Positions 55,419-64,000 of a DNA stretch of 64,000 nucleotides are shown here, piece after piece. The notes under the pieces are model-generated. The model had not been told where the DNA came from. It saw nothing but the letters and a program-made list of their open reading frames with translations, and searched no databases. How positions within the stretch are numbered: position 1 is the first letter of the stretch; every line of letters starts with the position of its first letter. The position numbers and the translations under genes were made by a program. Origin of the DNA: Halobacillus shinanisalinarum (GTDB taxonomy: Bacteria > Bacillota > Bacilli > Bacillales > Halobacillaceae); assembly GCF_022919835.1 (NCBI RefSeq), contig NZ_CP095074.1, positions 4,256,001 through 4,320,000 on the forward strand, given 5' to 3'.

Positions 55419-56601
55419 GAAAAGCATTTATTTATTTTTATCTTGTTTATCGCTCGTATTGCTGACAGGATGCTGGGATCAGGTACAAATTGAGCGCCGA
55501 GGTTTTGTCATTGGAACGGCTATTGATCTTTCGGAATCTGGGGATCTATCTACTCAAACAAAAAGAGATAGTTCTTTTGCTCTGACTTATCAATTCGTGG
55601 CACCTGGGGAGATAGGAGTGAAGTCCCAAGGGCAAGGAGGGCAGCAAAAACCTTTCTTTAATGTTACGGCCCATGGAAGCAATATTTTTGATATAACTAG
55701 AGGAATGGCAACCAAAACGAGTCGAACACCATATCTTGGACATCTTCAATTGATCGTAATATCAAGTGAAGTTGCCAAAAAGCCCCATGCCTTTGCTAAT
55801 ATTCTTGACGTTTTCCTGCGTGATCACGAAATGCGGAGAACTGTTAAAGTGCTGGTCGCGTCTGATAAAGCTAAAAATGTCCTTGATTTCAAATCAACAA
55901 CCGAAAAGTTACCCGCCGTGCACATTGATTCAGTTACAGAGAATGCACACAAAAATGTGGCTATCGCTCCGCCATTACAAATTGGAGACGTGCATGAGTA
56001 TTTGCTAGTAGAAAGAAGCATAGCCATTCCAGTCATATCTATGTCTAAACAAAACAAACCTAAGATAGAAAGAGCAGCTGTATATCATGGATCTTCCCAC
56101 AAAATGGTGGATGTTCTTAGTGAGGAAGAGACCAGGGGGTTAAATTTAATAAAAGGACAGGTAGAGGGCGGGGCGATAACCGTCAATGTTCAGGATTCCT
56201 CTGTTGTTTACGAAATTAGACGTGCAAAAGCGAAGATTAAAGCAAAAGTAAAAGGAAAAGACGATATTCAATTTACCATCACCATTGAAACAGAAGGAAA
56301 GATAGCGGAGTCATTTGCAAATATCGACTATACGGATCCAACTAATATTTCTATGGTTGAAAAAAAAGTAGAAGAAGAACTCAATCGTTTGGCAAATGTC
56401 TCCATAGAAAAGATGCATAAGGATTTACAAGTTGACGCCTTTGATTTTGGACGTTATATAAAAAGAAGTGATTATGATTTATGGCAGTCCATAAAGGGTG
56501 ACTGGGATGCAGGAGAGAATTATTTTGCCAAAAGCACCATCACTGTTCAAACAGATGCTGTTATAAGAAGTGAAGGCTCTGTCATTGAGACAGAAAGGTG
56601 A
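55411..56601 (+). CDS. Spore germination lipoprotein, GerA-family C subunit
   Basis: The 396-residue protein begins with a lipoprotein signal: a hydrophobic stretch, then L-L-T-G-C-W-D (Cys near residue 22) as the lipobox. The rest matches GerC, with W-D-Q-V-Q-I-E-R-R-G-F-V-I-G-T-A-I-D and the three-domain outer region ending in K-G-D-W-D. It anchors at the outer face of the spore inner membrane and completes the receptor. The small protein gene at 56623 follows after 21 bases. Confidence 0.9.
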   Translation: MGKKSIYLFLSCLSLVLLTGCWDQVQIERRGFVIGTAIDLSESGDLSTQTKRDSSFALTYQFVAPGEIGVKSQGQGGQQKPFFNVTAHGSNIFDITRGMATKTSRTPYLGHLQLIVISSEVAKKPHAFANILDVFLRDHEMRRTVKVLVASDKAKNVLDFKSTTEKLPAVHIDSVTENAHKNVAIAPPLQIGDVHEYLLVERSIAIPVISMSKQNKPKIERAAVYHGSSHKMVDVLSEEETRGLNLIKGQVEGGAITVNVQDSSVVYEIRRAKAKIKAKVKGKDDIQFTITIETEGKIAESFANIDYTDPTNISMVEKKVEEELNRLANVSIEKMHKDLQVDAFDFGRYIKRSDYDLWQSIKGDWDAGENYFAKSTITVQTDAVIRSEGSVIETER

Positions 56602-56622
56602 TAAAAATAAGGGGGTTATTAA

Positions 56623-56796
56623 ATGTGGGATAATATTATGGGACGTTTTCCAATCAATATGATCTTGTTTTGCACCATACTCTCTTTTGTGATTCCTATA
56701 ATAATAGTTAAGGCAAATCAAATATTACATCACTACGGGGATCCCCCATGGAAGAAAAATAAAGGAACCGTAAAAGATAAATCCAACGAAAGTTAA
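56623..56796 (+). CDS. Small single-helix protein closing the ger operon, 57 aa
   Basis: The ATG follows AAGGGGG and the gene starts 21 bases after gerC. The protein has one transmembrane helix (about 11-29, M-I-L-F-C-T-I-L-S-F-V-I-P-I-I-I-V) and a charged tail with P-P-W-K-K-N-K-G. Some GerA operons carry a small extra 'D' gene for a membrane protein that tunes germination; those usually have two helices, so the match is by position and size only. Confidence 0.6.
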   Translation: MWDNIMGRFPINMILFCTILSFVIPIIIVKANQILHHYGDPPWKKNKGTVKDKSNES

Positions 56797-56937
56797 TCCA
56801 AGTTGAACGAATTGTACTGTACTGATTATGTGATCTGCCCTATTAAGAGAGGGGTATTTTTCTGCTATGGTTCCAGGACTTTTACCTCTCATACGAATGT
56901 AAAGTTTATGGGGAGATAACAGAAGAGGGTCTATGTA

Positions 56938-56955
56938 AGAGGGCTTTTACCCTCT
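56938..56955. terminator. Small hairpin between convergent genes
   Basis: AGAGGG (56938-56943) pairs with CCCTCT (56950-56955), with further A/T pairing at the base. It lies between the ger operon and the minus-strand gene at 56974. Weak. Confidence 0.35.
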
Positions 56956-56973
56956 TGTAAATCGGAATGCATT

Positions 56974-57276
56974 TTACGTGTTTGGCGAATTAGGGGCGTC
57001 CTCGTAAGGCTGTTCAGTATCCTTGCCTTTTTCATCATGCGTTGGGTGAGCACCAGGAACTTGTCTTGGCATATCCTGGTGAAGATTACGGTTCTCATAG
57101 GTGAAGTTGGTATAGAACTGCTGACCGTCTTCCCAGGGTGTTTCTTTATTTTCAACAGGTTCCGTCTCTCCTCCTGGGGATCCATAAGGCCCTTCCACAA
57201 ACTCTTCAACTGTCAAGAAGTTCCTTTGTGTTTCTACATTTGAGAAATCAGTATATTGCCTTTGTTTACGCGCCAT
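56974..57276 (-). CDS. Conserved small hydrophilic Bacillaceae protein, 100 aa
   Basis: The protein is hydrophilic, rich in E, P, G, N and Q, with no membrane segment. It opens M-A-R-K-Q-R-Q-Y-T-D-F-S-N-V-E-T-Q-R and has F-V-E-G-P-Y-G-S-P and R-Q-V-P-G-A-H-P-T-H-D-E, which I recall from unnamed cytosolic Bacillus proteins. GAGGTG precedes the ATG. Its location between spore germination genes suggests a spore-related role, but that is a guess. Confidence 0.65.
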   Translation of the reverse strand: MARKQRQYTDFSNVETQRNFLTVEEFVEGPYGSPGGETEPVENKETPWEDGQQFYTNFTYENRNLHQDMPRQVPGAHPTHDEKGKDTEQPYEDAPNSPNT

Positions 57277-57481
57277 TACAACACCTCAAATCATTCGATT
57301 TACTGTTTAGTGTTGCCATGATAGAGGATATTATTATGGTTACAATGTACCGTGAAAAATAGGGCAAATCGATGTACATACGGCAAACTCTCAGAATAGG
57401 ATATGGATGATAGGTAGAAGGCAGTGCAAATGTCTGCTTAAGCTTATCGTTATTAATAAAGTTCATGAGAGGAAGCTAATT

Positions 57482-57772
57482 GTGGAAAGTGAAATGATGC
57501 AGCAGGTTCTTCTATTTGCTACCGTCATTAGTCCATTTGTGTTTGGAGTTGTAGAGGTAGTAAAAAAAGCGTTTCGATTACCTAAAAATTATATTCCGCT
57601 AATCAGCATGGGGATTGGATTATTAGCAGGTGTTGCCGCGTTCCCATTCACGGATATGGGAACTATGCTCAGAATTTGGGCAGGAGTTGGTGCAGGGTTG
57701 TCAGGAACAGGTTTGTTCGAAATCGTAAACAAGCGTCTGGGATATTCAAAATCAGATAAAAATGAGGAATAG
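57482..57772 (+). CDS. Holin-like small membrane protein
   Basis: The protein has about 96 residues and three hydrophobic helices (about 6-25, 33-52, 60-78) with a charged C-terminus ending K-S-D-K-N-E-E, a layout like phage holins of the A118 type that also occur outside prophages in Bacillaceae. The GTG at 57482 is chosen because GAGAGGAAG lies 6 bases upstream; ATGs at 57494 and 57497 are alternatives. No endolysin or phage gene is near, so lysis is not implied. Confidence 0.65.
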   Translation: MESEMMQQVLLFATVISPFVFGVVEVVKKAFRLPKNYIPLISMGIGLLAGVAAFPFTDMGTMLRIWAGVGAGLSGTGLFEIVNKRLGYSKSDKNEE

Positions 57773-57776
57773 ATGG

Positions 57777-57804
57777 TCACTCGCAATGGGCGGGTGATTT
57801 TTTT
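57777..57804 (+). terminator. Terminator after the holin-like gene
   Basis: TCACTCGC (57777-57784) pairs with GCGGGTGA (57790-57797) with one G-T pair, followed by seven Ts. Confidence 0.85.
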
Positions 57805-57972
57805 CGAAATTAGAAAAAATCACTCGATGATTTGGATAGATTCCAAGTCAAAATAAGTGATAGCCGAATCCAGTAGAAAAATCTTTCCTAGTCTGCATTC
57901 TAGAGATAAATAAGAAAAAAACTAAAGAAATAAATATGTCGGAATCCTTTTCATGGCTTGAATGTAAACGCT

Positions 57973-58113
57973 TCACTTTAAAATTGAATAATCAAATAAG
58001 TCAGAAAACTTTTTAAAAACCTGTTGACCTTCTTCGAAAATGGGGTTAAAGTAGTCCTCAATCAACTTCATCGCTTTCTCCAATACCCTAATGATTGCGT
58101 CTAGTTGATTCAT
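57973..58113 (-). CDS. Possible amphipathic small protein, 46 aa
   Basis: An ATG at 58113 preceded by AAAGGT at about 11 bases opens a 46-codon frame. The peptide is alternately hydrophobic and charged (A-I-I-R-V-L-E-K-A-M-K-L-I-E-D-Y-F) over nearly its full length, like an amphipathic helix. No family is recognised. It may also be chance coding in this 430-base gap; the remainder of the gap (57805-57972) shows nothing. Confidence 0.35.
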   Translation of the reverse strand: MNQLDAIIRVLEKAMKLIEDYFNPIFEEGQQVFKKFSDLFDYSILK

Positions 58114-58130
58114 GTAGAAGACTGACCTTT

Positions 58131-58170
58131 GGACCCTGAAAATGTAGGAAGTTTACCTTACACAGGGTCC
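58131..58170. other. Strong hairpin upstream of ilvE
   Basis: GGACCCTG (58131-58138) pairs with CAGGGTCC (58163-58170) and an inner TGTAGG/CCTTACA also pairs. Neither strand has a U tract, so it is not a standard terminator. It may be a leader structure for ilvE or for the small minus-strand ORF. Confidence 0.5.
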
Positions 58171-58234
58171 CCCAAATTATTTTAAATCTTTATCAATTTT
58201 AAACATGACTATGTTAAAGAAAGGAGTGCTTAGA

Positions 58235-59140
58235 ATGAGCAGCCAGTGGATTTATTTAAGTGGCGAATATGTCGACAAAAGTGAAGCCGTTGTTTCCGTT
58301 TACGATCATGGTTTCCTCTATGGAGATGGGGTGTTCGAAGGTATTCGTGTTTACGACGGCAACATTTTTAAACTGGAAGAACATTTAAATCGTCTCTATG
58401 ATTCAGCAAAGTCGATCATGCTTCACATTCCATATGAAAAGGAGGAGCTTGAGCAGATTATTGCTGAAACAGTCCGCAAAAACCAACTTGAGACGGCTTA
58501 CATTCGTGTCGTTGTTTCAAGAGGCGCAGGCAATCTTGGCTTAGATCCGACCAGTTGCATTGAGCCGCGTGTGGTTGTCATTGCTGAAGCACTTGCTTTA
58601 TTTCCTAAAGAATTATATGAACGAGGAGTTAGGCTGGCATCTGCTTCAAGTAGAAGAAACAGACCCGATATACTTCCTCCTCAAGTGAAATCATTAAATT
58701 ATTTAAATAATATTTTAGTAAAAATGGAAGCCAATCAAGCAGGTGTGGATGAAGCCCTGATGCTAAATGATCAAGGATATGTGACTGAGGGATCAGCAGA
58801 TAACATTTTTATCGTAAAAAACGGAACAATCTATACGCCTCCTGTTTATCTCGGTGCTCTAGAAGGAATTACTCGCAATGCAATTATCGACCTTGCTGAG
58901 GAAAAAGGATACGAAATGAAACAGGAACCGTTCACGAGACATGATGTGTATGTGGCAGATGAAGTCTTTTTAACAGGAACAGCAGCTGAAGTAATTGCCG
59001 TAGTCGAAGTTGATCAAAGGCAGGTTGGCGATGGAAAACCCGGCGTTATTACGAGCCATTTACTTTCAGAGTTTAGAAAAATTACAACAACGGATGGAGT
59101 GCAAGTTTACCCATCTAAAGACAAAGTGCAAGTAAGTTAG
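58235..59140 (+). CDS. ilvE: Branched-chain amino acid aminotransferase
   Basis: The 301-residue class IV aminotransferase has F-L-Y-G-D-G-V-F-E-G-I-R (about 28-39), the PLP lysine in Q-V-K-S-L-N-Y-L-N-N (near 157-166), and V-T-E-G-S-A-D-N-I-F. It carries out the last step of Leu, Ile and Val synthesis. A D-amino acid transaminase is less likely given the ilv setting and length. The ATG at 58235 follows AAAGGAG; upstream in-frame ATGs are rejected for lack of a site. The T-box leader follows the gene, so ilvE is upstream of that control point. Confidence 0.9.
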   Translation: MSSQWIYLSGEYVDKSEAVVSVYDHGFLYGDGVFEGIRVYDGNIFKLEEHLNRLYDSAKSIMLHIPYEKEELEQIIAETVRKNQLETAYIRVVVSRGAGNLGLDPTSCIEPRVVVIAEALALFPKELYERGVRLASASSRRNRPDILPPQVKSLNYLNNILVKMEANQAGVDEALMLNDQGYVTEGSADNIFIVKNGTIYTPPVYLGALEGITRNAIIDLAEEKGYEMKQEPFTRHDVYVADEVFLTGTAAEVIAVVEVDQRQVGDGKPGVITSHLLSEFRKITTTDGVQVYPSKDKVQVS

Positions 59141-59164
59141 AATTTGTTGAATAACAATTGAATC

Positions 59165-59400
59165 ATACAAACTCTAAGACAGGAAAAAAGAAATAAGAAA
59201 ATGCCTTTACAGAGAGCCGGGGTTGCTGGAAGCCCGGAATGGCTACTTATTTCGACATCATCCTTGAGTGTCCCAACTGAACGATTCCTTTTCAAGTAGG
59301 TGGGATCAGGTGTTCCAAAGCACCTGTTATCAAAATGCGAGCCTGAATTTTATGGCTCCCTGAGGCGTACTTATGTACGTAAATGAGGGTGGTACCGTGG
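59165..59400 (+). promoter_or_regulatory. T-box riboswitch of the ilv-leu operon
   Basis: T-box landmarks are clear: AGAGAGC-CGGGG-TTGCTGGAAGCCCGG (59213-59237) for the distal part of stem I and the T-box GAGGGTGGTACCGTGG (59385-59400). Within stem I, GAAATAAG pairs with CTTATTTC (59246-59253) above the specifier loop, and ACTC-AAG pairs with CTTGAGT below it. The loop reads GACATCATC, so the likely specifier is ATC at 59257-59259, isoleucine. Uncharged tRNA-Ile would then stabilise the antiterminator and allow transcription of ilvBNC-leuA. Confidence 0.88.
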
Positions 59401-59407
59401 AACAATG

Positions 59408-59476
59408 AAGACCTTTTCGCCCCTCTTTCTTTCTACCAGCATGTGTAGAAGATAGGAGGGATGAAGAGGTCTTTTT
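59408..59476 (+). terminator. T-box-controlled terminator
   Basis: AAGACCTTTTCGCCCCTC pairs with GAGGGATGAAGAGGTCTT (59456-59473 region) with small interruptions, followed by TTT. It overlaps the T-box antiterminator region as expected. Confidence 0.82.
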
Positions 59477-59505
59477 ATATGTCAATTTAGGAGGGATTAA
59501 AATTT

Positions 59506-61221
59506 ATGAAGGCTGAAGCAACTCAAAAAATGAAGACAGCACCACGCACGGGAGCTGATTTGTTAGTGGATTCATTGATCGACCAAGGTGTTGACACGTT
59601 ATTTGGATATCCTGGAGGAGCGGTACTGCCGATTTATGACGCGATTTACCGAGCAGGAGAATCGTTTGATCATATATTGCCGCGGCATGAGCAAGGTGCA
59701 ATTCATGCGGCTGAAGGGTACGCGAGAGTATCCGGGAGACCAGGCGTCGTGATCGGTACTTCAGGGCCCGGGGCTACGAACTTAATTACAGGTATTGCGG
59801 ATGCAATGATGGACTCCTTGCCTGTAGTCATTTTCACAGGGCAAGTAGCCAAAGGAGTCATCGGAACAGATGCTTTTCAGGAGTCAGATGTGATGGGGAT
59901 CACGACACCCATTACGAAGCATAATTACCAGGTTCAGCGAATTGAAGATTTGCCAAGAGTCGTAAAGGAAGCCTTTCATATTGCAACAACGGGGCGCCCA
60001 GGGCCGGTGGTTGTAGATATTCCAAAAGATATTTCATCAACCGTACACGAATCAGAAGTGGATTCAAGCTTTCATTTACCGGGCTACCAACCGACTGTGA
60101 ATCCTAATCCACTTCAAATTAGAAAATTGCATGAGGCACTATTACAAGCGAAAAAGCCGGTGGTATTAGCTGGAGCGGGTGTGATCCATGCAAAAGGATC
60201 ACAGGAGCTTAAACAGTTTGTTCAGAATTATGAGCTGCCTGTTGCGACAACATTACTTGGATTAGGAAGCTTCCCTGGGAGTGACCGTCTTTCAATAGGT
60301 ATGGCGGGAATGCATGGAACTTATACAGCAAATATGGCGCTGTATGAAAGTGATCTCCTAATTAATATCGGGGCACGGTTTGACGACAGACTGACCGGAA
60401 ATTTACAACATTTTGCCCCGAAAGCGAAAGTAGCCCATGTAGATATTGACCCGGCAGAAATCGGTAAGAATGTTTTAACAGATATTCCGATCGTTTCCGA
60501 TGCAAAGGCGGCGTTAGAAGCACTAAATCAATTTGCTTCAGATCAGCTTGATCACCGTGAATGGCTTGAAACCACTCAAAAGAATAAAGGGGAATTTCCT
60601 TTATGGCATGTTGATTATGAAACGGATATTTCACCACAGTGGTTAATGAAGAAAGTTCATGAATATACAAATGGTGATTCAATCGTGACAACTGATGTGG
60701 GCCAGCACCAAATGTGGGCCGCTCAGTATTATAGCTTTCACCAGCCTAATCGTTGGGTAACTTCAGGAGGCCTTGGCACGATGGGCTTTGGTTTCCCATC
60801 TGCGATTGGCGCACAAATAGCCGATCCCGAGGCAAAGGTAATAGCTATTGTCGGTGATGGTGGGTTTCAGATGACGATGCAGGAACTTTCACTCCTTCAG
60901 GAAAGGAAATTGCCAGTAAAAGTTGTCATCGTCAATAACCAAGCTCTAGGTATGGTAAGGCAATGGCAGGAAAGTTTTTATGATAAACGATATTCCCATT
61001 CCTTAATCGAAACCCAGCCGGATTTTGTGAAGCTTGCTGAAAGTTATCAAATTCCAGGCTATCGAATTGACTCGCCGAAACAATTGGAGGAGGTCCTCCC
61101 AAGCGTTTTAAATGATCCGCATCCAGCGGTGATTGACTGTCGAGTGATGCAAGAAGAAAATGTTTATCCAATGATTGCACCAGGAAAAGGGCTGCATGAA
61201 ATGATCGGGGTGAAACGATGA
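59506..61221 (+). CDS. ilvB: Acetolactate synthase large subunit
   Basis: The 571-residue enzyme uses thiamine diphosphate to join two pyruvates, or pyruvate and 2-ketobutyrate, at the first common step of branched-chain synthesis. It has the catalytic Glu in [16 protein letters not shown], the FAD-binding middle domain, and the ThDP motif G-D-G-G-F-Q-M-(..)-N-N-Q. It is a biosynthetic (IlvB) type because a regulatory subunit follows. GGAGGG precedes the ATG, and it overlaps ilvN by four bases. Confidence 0.94.
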   Translation: MKAEATQKMKTAPRTGADLLVDSLIDQGVDTLFGYPGGAVLPIYDAIYRAGESFDHILPRHEQGAIHAAEGYARVSGRPGVVIGTSGPGATNLITGIADAMMDSLPVVIFTGQVAKGVIGTDAFQESDVMGITTPITKHNYQVQRIEDLPRVVKEAFHIATTGRPGPVVVDIPKDISSTVHESEVDSSFHLPGYQPTVNPNPLQIRKLHEALLQAKKPVVLAGAGVIHAKGSQELKQFVQNYELPVATTLLGLGSFPGSDRLSIGMAGMHGTYTANMALYESDLLINIGARFDDRLTGNLQHFAPKAKVAHVDIDPAEIGKNVLTDIPIVSDAKAALEALNQFASDQLDHREWLETTQKNKGEFPLWHVDYETDISPQWLMKKVHEYTNGDSIVTTDVGQHQMWAAQYYSFHQPNRWVTSGGLGTMGFGFPSAIGAQIADPEAKVIAIVGDGGFQMTMQELSLLQERKLPVKVVIVNNQALGMVRQWQESFYDKRYSHSLIETQPDFVKLAESYQIPGYRIDSPKQLEEVLPSVLNDPHPAVIDCRVMQEENVYPMIAPGKGLHEMIGVKR

Positions 61222-61739
61222 AACGTATTGTCACAGCAATCGTTCACAATCGAAGCGGTGTATTAAATCGAGTGACAGGTTTGCTTGCGAAGCGGCAATT
61301 TAATATCGAAAGCATTTCTGTTGGCCGCACCGAAACAGAAGGCGTATCAAAAATGACCTTCGTCGTAGATGTTGAAGATGAACGAAAACTTGAGCAATTG
61401 ACGAAACAGCTTAACAAACAGGTTGATGTATTAAAAGTCTCGGATATTTCGGAAAAAGCAATCGTGGCTCGGGAATTAGCGATGGTGAAAGTAATCAGCA
61501 ACCCGCAAATTCGCAGTGAAATTCAAAGCATTATTGAGCCATTTCGAGCTACAGTCATTGATGTAAGCAGAGAAAGCATGACGATTCAAGTTACTGGAAA
61601 CTCAGATAAAGTCGATGCATTGATTGACCTGCTCCGGCCTTACGGCATTAAGGAGCTGGCAAGAACAGGATTAACCGCCTTTACAAGAGGCCATCAAAAA
61701 CAAGTAGCAGAGATTAAATCTTACTCTTTACTAAAATAA
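61218..61739 (+). CDS. ilvN: Acetolactate synthase regulatory subunit
   Basis: The 173-residue protein starts with an ACT domain (about 3-75, [14 protein letters not shown]) that binds valine for feedback control, and has the C-terminal domain with [15 protein letters not shown]. Its ATG overlaps the ilvB stop. Length is typical of IlvN/IlvH. Confidence 0.93.
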   Translation: MKRIVTAIVHNRSGVLNRVTGLLAKRQFNIESISVGRTETEGVSKMTFVVDVEDERKLEQLTKQLNKQVDVLKVSDISEKAIVARELAMVKVISNPQIRSEIQSIIEPFRATVIDVSRESMTIQVTGNSDKVDALIDLLRPYGIKELARTGLTAFTRGHQKQVAEIKSYSLLK

Positions 61740-61760
61740 AAATTGGAAGGATGATTAAAA

Positions 61761-62792
61761 ATGGCAGAAGTTTACTATCACAATGATATCAAAGATGAGG
61801 TACTAAAAAACAAAAAGGTTGCGGTTGTAGGTTATGGCTCTCAAGGTCATGCTCATGCACGGAACTTGAAGGATAGCGGCTATGATGTTGTTGTTGGCTT
61901 GAGAAAAGGGAAGTCTTGGGATCAAGCCGTGGAAGATGGAGTTGATGTTAAAAATGTTGCCGATGCCGTTGCTGAAGCAGATGTTGTCATGGTCTTGCTT
62001 CCAGATGAGCATCAGCCGAAAGTGTATGAAGAACAAATCAAACCGAATCTTAAGGCAGGAGCTGCACTCGCTTTTGCTCATGGATTTAATGTTCATTTCA
62101 GTCAAGTGGTAGCACCAGACAATGTTGATGTATTTCTTGTAGCACCAAAAGGCCCGGGACATCTTGTACGACGCACATTTGTGGAAGGTGCCGGCGTACC
62201 ATCCCTGTTCGGTGTCGAGCAAGATGTAACAGGCTCAGCCCGCGAAGTAGCTCTTGCCTATGCGAAAGGGATTGGCAGCGGCCGCGCTGGTGTTCTTGAA
62301 ACAACATTCCAGGAAGAAACCGAAACAGATTTGTTCGGTGAGCAAGCTGTCCTATGTGGAGGTCTTACAAGTCTCGTTAAATCTGGATTCGAAACCCTTA
62401 CAGAAGCGGGTTACCAGCCAGAAGTTGCTTACTTTGAATGCATGCACGAGCTGAAGCTGATTGTAGACCTTATGTATGAAGGCGGACTTGAAGGCATGCG
62501 TTATTCCATCTCTGACACAGCGCAATGGGGTGATTTCGTATCAGGGCCACGCGTCGTAAACGAAGACACGAAGGCTCGTATGAAAGATGTACTTTCAGAT
62601 ATCCAAACAGGAAAGTTTGCTAAAGGATGGATCCTTGAAAATCAGGCGAATCGCCCAGAGTTTAATGCGATCAATGCAAGTGAAAACAAACATCAGATCG
62701 AGAAGGTAGGGAAAGAGTTACGAGAGTTAATGCCATTTGTTAAGAAATCTCAATCTAAAGAAAAGGAAGTGGTCACACATGGCTCACGTTAA
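61761..62792 (+). CDS. ilvC: Ketol-acid reductoisomerase
   Basis: The 343-residue class I enzyme converts acetolactate and acetohydroxybutyrate to dihydroxy acids with NADPH. It has the Rossmann motif G-Y-G-S-Q-G-H-A-H (about 24-32), the catalytic His and Lys region (A-H-G-F-N, K-G-P-G-H) and the two C-terminal knotted-domain metal sites (E-T-D-L-F-G-E-Q and E-x-x-H-E). GGAAGGA precedes the ATG. It overlaps leuA by 14 bases. Confidence 0.95.
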   Translation: MAEVYYHNDIKDEVLKNKKVAVVGYGSQGHAHARNLKDSGYDVVVGLRKGKSWDQAVEDGVDVKNVADAVAEADVVMVLLPDEHQPKVYEEQIKPNLKAGAALAFAHGFNVHFSQVVAPDNVDVFLVAPKGPGHLVRRTFVEGAGVPSLFGVEQDVTGSAREVALAYAKGIGSGRAGVLETTFQEETETDLFGEQAVLCGGLTSLVKSGFETLTEAGYQPEVAYFECMHELKLIVDLMYEGGLEGMRYSISDTAQWGDFVSGPRVVNEDTKARMKDVLSDIQTGKFAKGWILENQANRPEFNAINASENKHQIEKVGKELRELMPFVKKSQSKEKEVVTHGSR

Positions 62793-64000
62793 CGTATTCG
62801 ATACAACGCTAAGAGATGGAGAACAATCTGCTGGCGTCAATTTGAATCGTTTAGAAAAGATTGAGATTGCCAAACAATTGGAACGCTTAGGTGTGGATAT
62901 TATGGAAGCGGGATTTCCCGCTTCCTCCCAAGAAGACTTTGAAGCGGTTAAAGAAATTGCTAATACAGTCCGTAACTGTTCTGTAACCGCCCTGGCCCGA
63001 ACTTTTAAAAGCGATATCGATACAGCATGGGAAGCGTTAAAAGGTGGTGCAGAGCCGAGATTGCACATTTTCCTTGCTACTTCACCGATTCACATGACCC
63101 ACAAACTAAAAAAGACACCAGATGAAGTGGTGACAACTGCGGTAGAAATGGTTGCTTATGCTAAAGAAAAATTTCCGTATGTCCAATGGTCAGCTGAAGA
63201 TGCCACTCGGTCTGATTATGATTTTCTTGCCCATATTATTGAAAAGGTAATTGATGCAGGTGCTGATGTAATCAACCTTCCGGATACAGTGGGCTATGCA
63301 ACACCGGAGGAATACGCTGAACTTTTTAAATATGTGAAACAGAATGTGAGGAATATTGATCAAGTTACGCTTTCAGCCCATTGTCATGATGATTTAGGAA
63401 TGGCGGTTAGTAATTCGCTAGCTGCAATTGAAGCAGGGGTTGGCCAAATCGAAGGAACCATCAACGGAATTGGTGAACGGGCCGGCAATGCTTCCCTTGA
63501 GGAAATTGCGGTGGCTCTTGAGATCCGAAAAGATAAATACACCTATCAAACAGGAATGGTCTTAAATGAAATTAAAAGAACGAGTGACCTCGTCAGCAAA
63601 TTGACTGGGATGCAAGTGCCAGGTAATAAAGCAGTTGTTGGTCGAAATGCATTTGCCCATGAGTCTGGCATTCATCAGGATGGGGTTTTAAAGGAAGCGA
63701 CTACGTACGAAATCATTACACCGAAAATGGTTGGTATCGATTCCAACAATCTCGTACTAGGGAAGCACTCTGGACGTCATGCCTTTATGCAAAAAGCAGA
63801 ATCATTCGGTTTTCAATTGTCTGAAGCGAAACTGAAAGAAGCCTTTCACACTTTCAAAGATTTGACGGGCAAGAAGAAAGAAGTGACAGATGCTGATTTG
63901 TTTGCCATTCTTACCGATAAACAAACCGAAAATGAAGATGTTGCGAAATACGAATTAAAAGCATTCCAAGTTCAATATGGAAGTATCAACCGTCCAACTG
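62779..64000 (+). CDS. leuA: 2-Isopropylmalate synthase (cut by window end)
   Basis: The first 407 codons are present and stay open to base 64000. The ATG at 62779 follows AAGGAAG, lies inside the end of ilvC, and is in a different frame. The protein has [14 protein letters not shown] (metal and substrate residues), [12 protein letters not shown] (His ligands) and the linker [16 protein letters not shown]. It starts the leucine branch by joining acetyl-CoA and 2-ketoisovalerate. The C-terminal allosteric domain is beyond the window, and leuBCD would be expected next. Confidence 0.94.
   Translation, partial: MAHVNVFDTTLRDGEQSAGVNLNRLEKIEIAKQLERLGVDIMEAGFPASSQEDFEAVKEIANTVRNCSVTALARTFKSDIDTAWEALKGGAEPRLHIFLATSPIHMTHKLKKTPDEVVTTAVEMVAYAKEKFPYVQWSAEDATRSDYDFLAHIIEKVIDAGADVINLPDTVGYATPEEYAELFKYVKQNVRNIDQVTLSAHCHDDLGMAVSNSLAAIEAGVGQIEGTINGIGERAGNASLEEIAVALEIRKDKYTYQTGMVLNEIKRTSDLVSKLTGMQVPGNKAVVGRNAFAHESGIHQDGVLKEATTYEIITPKMVGIDSNNLVLGKHSGRHAFMQKAESFGFQLSEAKLKEAFHTFKDLTGKKKEVTDADLFAILTDKQTENEDVAKYELKAFQVQYGSINRPT

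Noticed and set aside
57482..57772. Prophage remnant because of the holin-like gene
   Set aside because: No other phage gene is near, and such small membrane proteins occur singly in Bacillaceae chromosomes.

Overview
The window looks like chromosome from a low-GC, spore-forming, probably moderately halophilic Bacillaceae bacterium (Halobacillus/Virgibacillus-like; the genus is inference). The support is a GerA-type spore germination operon, lutABC, a yxdJKLM-yxeA-like module, a T-box ilv-leu operon, AGGAGG-type ribosome binding sites, and a BCCT osmolyte-type transporter. No rRNA, tRNA, CRISPR array, prophage or intact insertion sequence was seen.

Layout. 1-7 kb: end of codA, an Xaa-Pro peptidase, a DNA alkylation repair pair (adaA and a frameshifted ogt), then serC-serA behind a glycine riboswitch, followed by the remains of a group II intron without a reverse transcriptase gene. 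7-14 kb: MFS transporter, murQ-murP (MurNAc-6-P etherase and PTS permease) with a CcpA-like site, a 1 kb AT-rich gap with a phased 21-bp tandem repeat, and a two-gene GMC oxidoreductase operon. 14-19 kb: ECF sigma/anti-sigma pair with its own promoter, DinB protein, AraC-type regulator, MBL hydrolase. 19-28 kb: a likely catabolic cluster (class III aminotransferase divergent from an RpiR regulator, a creatinase-like M24 enzyme, BCCT transporter, TetR regulator, CocE-type hydrolase). 28-33.5 kb: antimicrobial-peptide sensing and detoxification module (yxdJK, yxdLM, yxeA) with two BceR-type boxes. 33.5-35.5 kb: SOS-type Y-family polymerase with a stop-interrupted YolD partner and a 170-bp MITE-like repeat. 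35.5-52 kb: lactate and glycolate block (LutR, lactate permease, LutABC; then a LysR regulator, malate synthase G, GlcE-GlcF-GlcD, an FAH-family enzyme and a second permease). 52-58 kb: DUF421 membrane protein, gerA-gerB-gerC plus a 57-aa membrane protein, small proteins, holin-like protein. 58-64 kb: ilvE, a T-box leader with an apparent isoleucine specifier, ilvB-ilvN-ilvC-leuA (leuA cut by the window end).

How the parts work together. The 35-52 kb block would take up lactate and glycolate through two related permeases, oxidise them with the LutABC and GlcDEF iron-sulfur/flavin complexes, and send glyoxylate to malate through malate synthase G. The 58-64 kb block makes branched-chain amino acids under tRNA control, and serCA makes serine under an apparent glycine-sensing RNA.

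One caution. Five conserved genes (ogt, serC, both GMC operon genes, yxdL) are each broken by a single-base shift, four of them one-base losses in or beside homopolymers, and a sixth small ORF may be too. Uncorrected sequencing error explains this better than gene decay. The YolD gene is different: it carries an in-frame stop.
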